Positions 8,020 to 13,239 of a DNA stretch of 13,239 nt are shown piece by piece. This DNA is from Candidatus Zixiibacteriota bacterium. Lineage in GTDB: Bacteria > Zixibacteria > MSB-5A5 > CAIYYT01. The notes under the pieces are model-generated. The model was not told the origin of the DNA. It made no database searches and saw only the letters and a list, made by a program, of their open reading frames with translations. Made by a program: the position numbers and the translations under genes. Position 1 is the stretch's first letter. Every line of letters begins with the position of its first letter. The DNA lies in contig CAUJJY010000089.1 of NCBI GenBank assembly GCA_963205155.1, positions 1-13,239 on the forward strand. The letters run 5' to 3'.

Positions 8020-8112
8020 GCAATAATATTTACAATGTGGTCAATATGGACAAAGTTTGTCGCCAAGGAATTCATTGGCTCGGTTACGAGATTCAGATTG
8101 TAAAACTTCGGA

Positions 8113-8132
8113 CCAGCCATTTAATTGGCTGG
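8113..8132 (+). repeat. Short hairpin-forming inverted repeat upstream of the beta-barrel gene
   Basis: CCAGCCA (8113-8119) and TGGCTGG (8126-8132) form a perfect 7-bp stem around a 6-nt AT-rich loop. It ends 17 nt before the strong GGAGGAG ribosome binding site (8150-8156) of the gene at 8164. It could be an mRNA leader hairpin or a protein-binding palindrome. No T tract follows, so it is not an intrinsic terminator. Confidence 0.4.
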
Positions 8133-8163
8133 CAAATTCCACTCGAGTAGGAGGAGAACCAGG

Positions 8164-8772
8164 ATGCCCTCGAAGAGATTATCATTATTGGTCGTGTGTG
8201 CATTTTGTCTAATTGCGACCGCGGCAGCCGTTGCCGATATCGGCGTCCGTGGCGGAGCCATGTATCCACGCGGAGACTTCAAAGACTTTGCCAAGGCCGG
8301 ATTGCGCGCCGAGATCACGGCGGACATTAACATGTTTAGTGTTCCCTTCCTCTCGACCGTCGTTGCGTTCGGTGCAGCCGATTTCGGTAAGAAGGAAACA
8401 GTTTGGCAACAAGCGGATCAGTTCTATACTCAAGAATCAAAAACCGCCTTAACTGGCGGCGGTGTCGGACTGCGGCTCGAACCACCTTCAATGTTCATAA
8501 GACCATTCGGTGAAGCGTTGATCAGGCTCGCCTCAATTGAACAAGATTACGAAAGTGGAATCGGTGGTTCCGAATTGAAGTCGCGGACCAAACTGGGATA
8601 CCAACTGAACGCCGGGCTGAAATTCACAGTCGCTCCCAAAGTCGGACTTGAAGCCGGCGCCACTTGGATGACATTCCCGAACTGCAAATTCACCGACAAA
8701 CTGCAGGAGGTCGAGATCGACCTTCACACATTCGGCATTTTCGCCGGACTTACTTTAGGAATTGGAATATGA
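8164..8772 (+). CDS. Small predicted outer-membrane beta-barrel protein, function unknown
   Basis: A 202-residue exported protein. I chose ATG 8164 because GGAGGAG lies 7 nt upstream and a classic signal peptide follows: basic residues 4-5, hydrophobic core 6-23, and AVA cleavage before Asp25. Longer readings of this frame put basic residues ahead and spoil the signal. The mature part has alternating polar/hydrophobic stretches rich in Gly and aromatic residues: GVRGGAMYPRGDF, AFGAADFG, GGGVGLRLE, RPFGEALIRL, GYQLNAGLKF, VGLEAGATWM and a final GIFAGLTLGIG. About eight such strands fit a small OmpA/OmpW-like barrel. The last residue is Ile rather than the usual aromatic, so outer-membrane insertion is not certain. 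The stop TGA overlaps the next ATG, so the pair is probably co-translated. No specific family was recognised. Confidence 0.72.
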   Translation: MPSKRLSLLVVCAFCLIATAAAVADIGVRGGAMYPRGDFKDFAKAGLRAEITADINMFSVPFLSTVVAFGAADFGKKETVWQQADQFYTQESKTALTGGGVGLRLEPPSMFIRPFGEALIRLASIEQDYESGIGGSELKSRTKLGYQLNAGLKFTVAPKVGLEAGATWMTFPNCKFTDKLQEVEIDLHTFGIFAGLTLGIGI

Positions 8773-9857
8773 TGCAATTGTCAACGAGACGTATTTCGCT
8801 TCACTTTGTTGCTTTCGCCCTATTCACGACTGCCCTCTTGGTGTCCTGCGGCAAGAAAGATGAAACACCCAAACCGGCACAACAGACTGTTCCCAGCCCC
8901 CAAATGGCGAAACCGACGACGCTTCCGGGTGACACAAGTTCCGAACAGGTTGCGGTCATGCCGCCGCGATCGGACAGCTATTATGTACTCGACGATCGCT
9001 CCAACACGATTTACGGAATCGACCTGAATAATAATTCCGTCTTCAGACGATTGTTGCGGAGCAATCCGATTGTTGCAATTCAATACGATGCCGAGCGCGA
9101 CTGGGTGTATGAAGCTTTGGGCGAACCCTCATCCGGACTCGATATTTACGACGCTGCCAATGAGAAGTATGTCCAAAAATTACGCTTCCCGGGAGCGCCG
9201 TCGGGCCTGCTTTATCATCCCATCCAGCGGAAGCTTTACGTTGTCTCGAAAGACTCAACGAATTTCCGACGCTTTGATCCCGACTCGATGAAGTTCACAC
9301 TGACCATTCCCTTGCACCTGCAGGAGCGTGCCCCGATCGGACCGGTTTCGATAAGTCCTGGCCCGCTGGGTAAGCTGATTACGACTAACTCGGCTCATCC
9401 GTCGGTGACGCAGATATTTACCGAACATAGCTTTATGCACCAGACTGTGGTGATTCACAACGCCGATCATATCGACAACGCGGTGTTTTCCTTTGATGGG
9501 AATTCATCATTTAGCTGCGATACCAAGCTGGGTGCGCTGTTTCGGGTGGAATTTGGAACCGGCAAAGTGATGGCAGAGAAGTACAAATTGAACTCTCCGC
9601 GGCTGGTTCAGATTGAAGTGCTAACTAATACGTTGGTCTTCGTCGAAGGCAAGACGGAAGTCGTCATGGTAAACCCAGACACGTTCCGCGAAACCGGGCG
9701 AGTAAATCTGTCCGAACACGGAGACAACATCATTAGCCTGTTGATTCCACCGAAAGCCAACTATGCGGAACTCTTGATGGACTACAAAGGTGTTACTCGC
9801 TGGATGCGATTTGATATCCAGAATTGGAAACCAATGCGATTGGTCGAGTTATTATAG
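8769..9857 (+). CDS. Lipoprotein with about seven beta-propeller-like repeats, function unknown
   Basis: A 362-residue predicted lipoprotein. The signal peptide (residues 1-26) ends in L-V-S-C with Cys27; Gly28 at +2 does not predict inner-membrane retention, so outer-membrane anchoring is likely in a didermic cell. A Pro/Thr-rich linker (about 30-67) is followed by repeats near 70-95, 112-139, 154-181, 200-229, 245-273, 287-314 and 331-362. Each has a strand such as YYVLDD, KLYVVS or TLVFVE, then about ten residues, then a strand like IYGIDL, FRRFDP or VVMVNP. This is the pattern of YVTN/NHL/WD40-like propellers, which usually bind partners or ligands. ATG 8769 overlaps the upstream TGA and has AGGA 8 nt ahead; a second ATG follows at 8772. 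No catalytic motif seen. Probably one transcript with the barrel gene. Confidence 0.75.
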   Translation: MMQLSTRRISLHFVAFALFTTALLVSCGKKDETPKPAQQTVPSPQMAKPTTLPGDTSSEQVAVMPPRSDSYYVLDDRSNTIYGIDLNNNSVFRRLLRSNPIVAIQYDAERDWVYEALGEPSSGLDIYDAANEKYVQKLRFPGAPSGLLYHPIQRKLYVVSKDSTNFRRFDPDSMKFTLTIPLHLQERAPIGPVSISPGPLGKLITTNSAHPSVTQIFTEHSFMHQTVVIHNADHIDNAVFSFDGNSSFSCDTKLGALFRVEFGTGKVMAEKYKLNSPRLVQIEVLTNTLVFVEGKTEVVMVNPDTFRETGRVNLSEHGDNIISLLIPPKANYAELLMDYKGVTRWMRFDIQNWKPMRLVELL

Positions 9858-10028
9858 GAGCTGGACACACTGAAGGCTAAGCCGATATCCAGTTCTGTAA
9901 TTCTCATCCGTGAGTCCTTGTACGAGTTGGGCGGTATCGACACTTTGCGTCGAATTATGTCGCTCCTCCCGACATGAAAAACGAGATTTTGTCTTGACCC
10001 CGCTCCTCAACTTAGATTAATTCCGGCC
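9858..10028 (+). other. Intergenic stretch between the propeller lipoprotein and pth
   Basis: No recognisable gene is present. The frame of the lipoprotein stays open after its TAG for 39 codons to a TGA at 9975-9977. Two small inverted repeats occur, TCGAC/GTCGA (9937-9941, 9949-9953) and ATGTCG/CGACAT (9957-9962, 9970-9975). Neither is followed by a T run, so neither is a convincing terminator. Confidence 0.4.
9989..10018 (+). promoter_or_regulatory. Candidate pth promoter, nearly leaderless
   Basis: TTGTCT (9989-9994), an 18-nt spacer, then TAGATT (10013-10018), each 4 of 6 to consensus. The predicted start site near 10025 is only about four bases before the pth ATG. That agrees with the absence of a Shine-Dalgarno sequence there, but the promoter match is modest. 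Confidence 0.3.
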
Positions 10029-10592
10029 ATGATCAGATTAGTTGTAGGGCTCGGCAATCCCGGCAGGGGATATGCCTTAACGCGCCATAATCTCGGATTT
10101 CTTGTTTTAGACCGAATTGTCGAAAAGCGCAAGGGCAAGTTTACAGAGCAGAAGGCTGATTATCATCTAGCGACATTACGAATCGCCAGCGCTCACATCA
10201 GATTCGTTAAGCCAATGACATTTATGAACTTATCAGGTCGCGCGGTTAAAGCAATTATGAGCACCTACGAGATAGTTCCATCTGAGGTCTTGGTGATTAG
10301 CGACGACTTCGCGCTTCCTTTCGGCAAACTGCGGTTGCGACTGGCAGGTTCGGATGGAGGACACAACGGATTGGCTTCAGTAGTCGAACATCTTGGGACT
10401 GAGGACTTTCCACGCTTAAGGTTGGGAATTGGTCCGGTTCCGGAAAATAAGCCTGCAGAAGACTTCGTTCTCGAGAAGTTTTCCAAAGAAGAGCTTGACC
10501 AGCTCGACAGTTTCCTTAAATTAGGCACCGATTGTTTGGAGTCAGCTTTCTATGATGGTCTGACTCTGGCAATGAGTAAATATAATAAATAA
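10029..10592 (+). CDS. pth: Peptidyl-tRNA hydrolase
   Basis: Pth cleaves the ester bond of peptidyl-tRNAs released during translation, recycling tRNA in the cytoplasm. The 187-residue protein has the family's full set of motifs. VGLGNPG at the N-terminus carries Asn10. The catalytic His20 lies in TRHNLGF, KPMTFMNLSG carries Asn67, SDD carries Asp93 (the His partner), and GSDGGHNGL carries Asn113. These correspond to the Asn10/His20/Asn68/Asp93/Asn114 set known in the E. coli enzyme. ATG 10029 fits the family N-terminus exactly, although no Shine-Dalgarno sequence precedes it. The next genes encode ribosomal proteins, a common neighbourhood. The general stress protein Ctc/L25 gene often found upstream of pth is not here; the lipoprotein gene is there instead. 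Confidence 0.97.
   Translation: MIRLVVGLGNPGRGYALTRHNLGFLVLDRIVEKRKGKFTEQKADYHLATLRIASAHIRFVKPMTFMNLSGRAVKAIMSTYEIVPSEVLVISDDFALPFGKLRLRLAGSDGGHNGLASVVEHLGTEDFPRLRLGIGPVPENKPAEDFVLEKFSKEELDQLDSFLKLGTDCLESAFYDGLTLAMSKYNK
10581..10586 (+). promoter_or_regulatory. Candidate -10 element for the rpsF operon, inside the 3' end of pth
   Basis: A perfect TATAAT lies in the last codons of pth. The nearest -35-like hexamer, CTGACT (10560-10565), is at a short 15-nt spacing, so this is tentative. Transcription from near 10593 would give an approximately 80-nt leader containing the 10606-10628 hairpin. The AT-rich codons could also give this hexamer by chance. Confidence 0.25.
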
Positions 10593-10605
10593 TCTACTCT
10601 ACCCT

Positions 10606-10628
10606 GTTCTTAGGCCCAGCCTAAGGAC
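10606..10628 (+). promoter_or_regulatory. Hairpin between pth and rpsF (leader element or weak terminator)
   Basis: Arms 10606-10615 and 10619-10628 form a 10-bp stem, nine Watson-Crick pairs and one G-U, with a 3-nt CCA loop; the inner CTTAGGC/GCCTAAG is perfect. The following bases are T-rich but interrupted by G, so it is a poor intrinsic terminator. It lies 45 nt before the rpsF start. In many bacteria the rpsF leader binds the S6:S18 complex for autoregulation (known), but I could not match that motif's details here. Confidence 0.5.
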
Positions 10629-10673
10629 CTATGGTTTTGGTTTCACAAACGTAGTCCGGAGGGAGGTCCAATC

Positions 10674-11084
10674 TTGAGACTCTACGAAACCACCTTTGTT
10701 ACCGATTCACAACTGCCTGAGATTGAAATCGAGGCAGAGATCAAGCGCGTTGAGGACTTAATCAAGTCTAACGGCGGCGAGATCGTTGAAACCCAGCGTT
10801 GGGGCATGCGTCGTCTGGCGTATGAGATCGAAAAACGCCGCCAGGGTTACTACGCCCATTTCCTCTATCAGGCCTTGCCGGCGGTCCCGGCTTTGCTGGA
10901 TGCTTCATTCAAGGTAAACGAAAAGATCATGCGTCATCTGACCGTGGTCTCTGAAATCAACCTTGAAGAGCGCGCCCGTCAAATCGCCGAGGGAATCGCC
11001 CCGTATCGCGCAGTACTTCCTGATGAGCCGCGGTTTGGCGGACATGGAAGACGCGATCGCAGATCTGAACAGGAGGACAATTAA
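10674..11084 (+). CDS. rpsF: 30S ribosomal protein S6
   Basis: S6 is a primary component of the central domain of the 30S subunit and binds 16S rRNA as a heterodimer with S18, encoded next door. The 136-residue protein starts MRLYETTFVTD and has the family signature WGMRRLAYEIEKRRQGYYAHF at about residues 43-63, then the VNEKIMRHLTV helix-strand. The first 95 or so residues cover the S6 fold; the rest is a charged tail ending in acidic residues. The start is TTG 10674, supported by GGGAGGT 6 nt upstream and by the family N-terminus, since there is no ATG in frame nearby. rpsR begins 2 bp after the stop. The often interposed ssb gene is absent. Confidence 0.97.
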   Translation: MRLYETTFVTDSQLPEIEIEAEIKRVEDLIKSNGGEIVETQRWGMRRLAYEIEKRRQGYYAHFLYQALPAVPALLDASFKVNEKIMRHLTVVSEINLEERARQIAEGIAPYRAVLPDEPRFGGHGRRDRRSEQEDN

Positions 11085-11086
11085 CA

Positions 11087-11323
11087 ATGGCTGAAGGATT
11101 CGACAGAAAGAGACGCAAACCTTGTCGTCTGTGTGAGAACAAAATCATGATCATCGACTACAAGGACGAAAAATTGCTGCGCCGGTTTATCCTTGAGCGC
11201 GGCAAGATCGTGCCACGACGCGTTACCGGCAATTGCGCCAAGCATCAGCGCCTGTTGACGACGGCGATCAAGCGCGCCCGTCACATTGCTTTGTTGCCGT
11301 TTACGGCGGAAACATATCGGTAA
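11087..11323 (+). CDS. rpsR: 30S ribosomal protein S18
   Basis: S18 is a small-subunit protein that pairs with S6 on the 30S platform. The 78-residue sequence has the family core DYKDEKLLRRFILERGKIV followed by PRRVTGNCAKHQR and a basic C-terminal helix. It keeps C13-x-x-C16 near the N-terminus and C50-x-x-H53 in the core, so this may be the metal-binding ('C+') form of S18, which is known in some lineages and lost in others. Zinc binding is inferred only from the four residues. AGGAGG (11071-11076) lies in the end of rpsF, 10 nt before ATG 11087, and the genes are 2 bp apart, so coupled expression is expected. Confidence 0.97.
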   Translation: MAEGFDRKRRKPCRLCENKIMIIDYKDEKLLRRFILERGKIVPRRVTGNCAKHQRLLTTAIKRARHIALLPFTAETYR

Positions 11324-11338
11324 GACGGAATCGGGCCG

Positions 11339-12256
11339 ATGACAGAATCGAACAGGCAGCGCCTCACGATTGCCTGTGCCAGTGCGATATCACTGCTCTT
11401 TCCGTTATCGATTCTGGTACCGCTATTTGTTCCCCTGATAGCGGTCGGTCTGGCAGCGCTCTATTTCCTTTGGTTCGCCCGTTCGTTGTCTTGGTTGATT
11501 CTCTCAACCATAATTGCGGCGGCGATCTTCTGGTCAAGCGGCGATCCCGGACATCTGGCCTATTTCGCCATCGGATGGTTGGTTCCAGGCATGATCCTTG
11601 CAATGACACGAAGACACGGGTGGGGTTTGACGGCGGCCTTGACTGCGGCCTGCCTCATCCCGGTTGCGATAGTCGCACTCTTTAATGAGGTGCTCGCACA
11701 GTACATTGTCGCGTTCGGAAGCCAATTGCAGGCCACGATCGCGTCACCGCAGTTTGCTGCACTCTATCCTCCGGATAGATACCAGGAAGCCGTGGAGATG
11801 GTAAACACCTGGGCACGAAATGCCCCGTTCTATTTGCCGGGAGTGCTGCTTTCCACATTCGTGTTTTTCTACGCTCTGGGAGCGGTTCTGGGCGAAGCGC
11901 TTCTATCGCGCACGGGGATATTCAGCTACCGTGTACCGTCGTTCATCTTGTGGAAGCTTGACGAATGGATGGTGCTGGTAGTCGGCGTAGCCGTTGTCAT
12001 GGTCTTGACCACCGAGCACGTTTTCGAGCTCATCGGCTGGAATGCGTTGGTCTTCCTATTTATGGTGTTTTCGATATTCGGAATCTCGTTTATCGAGTAC
12101 CATATGCGGATCCGCAAATTTCCTTTGCCGGTAAAAGTTGTCATTTACCTGGTTCTATTCTTGACGCAGATCATTGCGGCTGTGGTTCTGCCGCTGATCG
12201 CCCTCTTCGATGCGAAGTTTGACTTTCGCAAAATCCGGGCGAAACAGCTGGGTTAG
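11339..12256 (+). CDS. DUF2232 (YybS-like) integral membrane protein
   Basis: A 305-residue polytopic membrane protein with about nine hydrophobic segments, near residues 9-30, 32-48, 50-66, 73-90, 96-117, 165-187, 210-226, 231-254 and 264-290. The middle soluble stretch, about 118-160, is amphipathic. A YRVPSFILWKLDEWMVLV segment before the late helices resembles the family's conserved F-x-x-W-x-x-x-x-W region. The position between rpsR and rplI is the usual place for DUF2232 genes in several phyla, and this supports the call. The function is not established; it is sometimes compared with substrate-binding membrane (S-component-like) proteins, which I cannot confirm. It starts 15 bp after rpsR with only a weak GGAA-type ribosome binding site. 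The C-terminus is basic (FRKIRAKQ), fitting a cytoplasmic end. Confidence 0.82.
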   Translation: MTESNRQRLTIACASAISLLFPLSILVPLFVPLIAVGLAALYFLWFARSLSWLILSTIIAAAIFWSSGDPGHLAYFAIGWLVPGMILAMTRRHGWGLTAALTAACLIPVAIVALFNEVLAQYIVAFGSQLQATIASPQFAALYPPDRYQEAVEMVNTWARNAPFYLPGVLLSTFVFFYALGAVLGEALLSRTGIFSYRVPSFILWKLDEWMVLVVGVAVVMVLTTEHVFELIGWNALVFLFMVFSIFGISFIEYHMRIRKFPLPVKVVIYLVLFLTQIIAAVVLPLIALFDAKFDFRKIRAKQLG

Positions 12257-12292
12257 TACGTACATATTATTAGTAGTATAGGAGTAGTTGAG

Positions 12293-12742
12293 ATGAAAAT
12301 CATCCTTAGAGACGATATCGACACCCTCGGCAAGTGTGGTGACGTTATCGAGGTCAAGGCCGGATATGGCCGCAATTACCTGTTCCCGCGCAATCTTGCG
12401 ATTCCGGCGACCAAAGGAAATTTGCGCGCCATCAATGAGCTCAAGCAGCAGCAGGAAATGCGGATGGCAAAGGTTCGCCGTGTTGCCGAGACTATCAAAT
12501 CGCGCATCGAGAAGGCCTCCTGCACCGCTGAAGTTTTGGTCGGTGAAGAGGACAAGGTGTTTGGTTCAGTGACCTCTCTGAATATCGCCGAGTTGCTCGC
12601 TGCACAAGGCATCGAGGTCGACCGCAAGAAGATCCAGCTTGATGAACCTCTGAAGGCGCTCGGCGTCTATACGGTACCGATCAAGATCGCTGCCGATGTC
12701 GTTGCGAACTTGAAAGTCTGGGTTGTCAAGAAGACTGAATGA
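12293..12742 (+). CDS. rplI: 50S ribosomal protein L9
   Basis: L9 binds 23S rRNA with its N-terminal domain and extends away from the 50S surface through a long helix, helping maintain reading-frame fidelity. The 149-residue protein has the family signature KCGDVIEVKAGYGRNYLFPRN... at about residues 14-33, with Gly-rich GYGRNYL, then a long charged connecting helix (about 41-75) and the C-terminal domain with EEDKVFGSVTS. AGGAG (12280-12284) sits 8 nt before ATG 12293. The intergenic gap from DUF2232 is 36 bp, with no terminator visible. Its stop TGA overlaps the next gene's ATG by 4 bp. Length is normal for L9; nothing unusual was seen. Confidence 0.98.
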   Translation: MKIILRDDIDTLGKCGDVIEVKAGYGRNYLFPRNLAIPATKGNLRAINELKQQQEMRMAKVRRVAETIKSRIEKASCTAEVLVGEEDKVFGSVTSLNIAELLAAQGIEVDRKKIQLDEPLKALGVYTVPIKIAADVVANLKVWVVKKTE

Positions 12743-13233
12743 CAACAGAAATGATCCGGGCAAAGATCCACGGACTGGCGCTCGATATCGCCTCCAAATC
12801 ACCTGTGGTGATCCTGGAGGCCGAAGATTCGGATCGCGTATTGCCGATCTGGATCGGCCATTTTGAAGCCTGGGCTATTGCCATGGAGCTTTCGCAACTC
12901 AAGTCGAAGCGCCCGTTGAGCCACGATTTGATGGCTATCATTATCGGTGAACTGTCCGGGACTCTGGTCAAAGTTGAGATTACCGAGTTGCGCGAACAGA
13001 CATTTTATGCGCGGATTTCGATTGAGACCAGTGACGGCATCAAGGAGATTGATGCTCGACCTTCCGATTCGATTGCCCTGGCGCTGAAGACTGATGCGCC
13101 AATCTATGTCAATGCCGAGTTGTTCAATATCAAGAAGGAAGAAGGACTGCCGGAGAAGATTAATGACCCGCAGTCACTCAAGGAGCGGCTGCGCAATATT
13201 AATCCAGAGGATTTCGGCAAGTATTCTCTATAG
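12739..13233 (+). CDS. Bifunctional nuclease (BFN) family protein, DUF151
   Basis: A 164-residue protein of the DUF151 family, whose plant and bacterial members were named bifunctional nucleases (DNase and RNase activity reported for some). The family core is visible: SPVVILEAEDSDRVLPIWIG at about residues 20-39, then a GHFEAWAI helix, RPLSHDLM with its conserved histidine, FYARISIE, and DARPSDSIALAL near residue 105-116, ending LRNINPEDFGKY. ATG 12739 lies in an ATGA overlap with rplI. A second ATG at 12751 (M5, MIRAKIHGL) is closer to the usual family N-terminus, so the start is uncertain by four codons. Catalysis in this protein is not shown by the sequence, and its location downstream of rplI does not explain its role. 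The gene is complete before the right edge. Confidence 0.9.
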   Translation: MTTEMIRAKIHGLALDIASKSPVVILEAEDSDRVLPIWIGHFEAWAIAMELSQLKSKRPLSHDLMAIIIGELSGTLVKVEITELREQTFYARISIETSDGIKEIDARPSDSIALALKTDAPIYVNAELFNIKKEEGLPEKINDPQSLKERLRNINPEDFGKYSL

Positions 13234-13239
13234 AAAATA

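Noticed and set aside
8076..8104. TTGGCT ... TGTAAA as promoter of the beta-barrel gene
   Set aside because: Spacing of 18 nt is acceptable, but the -35 matches only three bases and the -10 four; too weak to annotate, although some promoter must exist in this region.
7954..8163. A small gene in the divergent region between ctaB and the beta-barrel gene
   Set aside because: Only short frames without ribosome binding sites occur, for example a 20-codon minus-strand frame from 7964; nothing supportable.
9949..9980. Small hairpin ATGTCG/CGACAT as terminator of the lipoprotein gene
   Set aside because: The stem is only 6 bp and is followed by an A-rich rather than T-rich stretch, so it does not meet the intrinsic terminator pattern.
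1..13239. CRISPR arrays, mobile elements, tRNA genes, phage or defence systems
   Set aside because: No tandem spaced repeats, transposase or integrase frames, target-site duplications or tRNA-like cloverleaf were seen on either strand.

Overview
The window looks like ordinary chromosomal DNA from an aerobic, Gram-negative (two-membrane) bacterium. The evidence is a quinol-oxidising alternative complex III (ACIII), a heme O synthase, a Tat-signal lipoprotein subunit, an outer-membrane beta-barrel protein and a ribosomal-protein cluster. Base composition looks mid-range. The combination of ACIII with an rpsF-rpsR-DUF2232-rplI-bifunctional nuclease order suggests a lineage such as Zixibacteria or another FCB-type group, Gemmatimonadota or a deltaproteobacterial relative. 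I cannot separate these from sequence alone, so the taxonomy is inference.

Left part (1-6861, minus strand): the act operon reads right to left as actA-actB-actC-actD-actE-actF. actF is cut by the left window edge. Junctions A/B, C/D and D/E are 4-bp ATGA overlaps, while B/C and E/F have short gaps. The operon begins at a near-consensus sigma-70-type promoter (6833-6861). Its product oxidises quinol at the inner membrane and passes electrons through Fe-S clusters and c-type hemes to a terminal oxidase, whose genes probably lie beyond the left edge.

Middle (7000-8163): ctaB (heme O synthase, minus strand) makes the heme precursor for a heme-copper oxidase, so it belongs functionally with the act genes. 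A divergent intergenic region of about 210 bp separates it from the plus-strand genes. It holds a plausible ctaB promoter and two inverted repeats.

Middle right (8164-9857, plus strand): two translationally coupled envelope genes of unknown role, a small predicted beta-barrel protein and a lipoprotein with about seven propeller-like repeats. They are the least characterised content in the window.

Right part (10029-13233, plus strand): pth, then rpsF-rpsR-DUF2232 membrane protein-rplI-bifunctional nuclease, a translation-related housekeeping cluster. A 10-bp hairpin between pth and rpsF may be a leader or terminator element.

Three genes (actA, actC, rpsF) start with TTG, each with a good Shine-Dalgarno sequence. 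I see no mobile elements, CRISPR arrays, tRNA or rRNA genes, and no clear evidence of a new defence or biosynthetic system.
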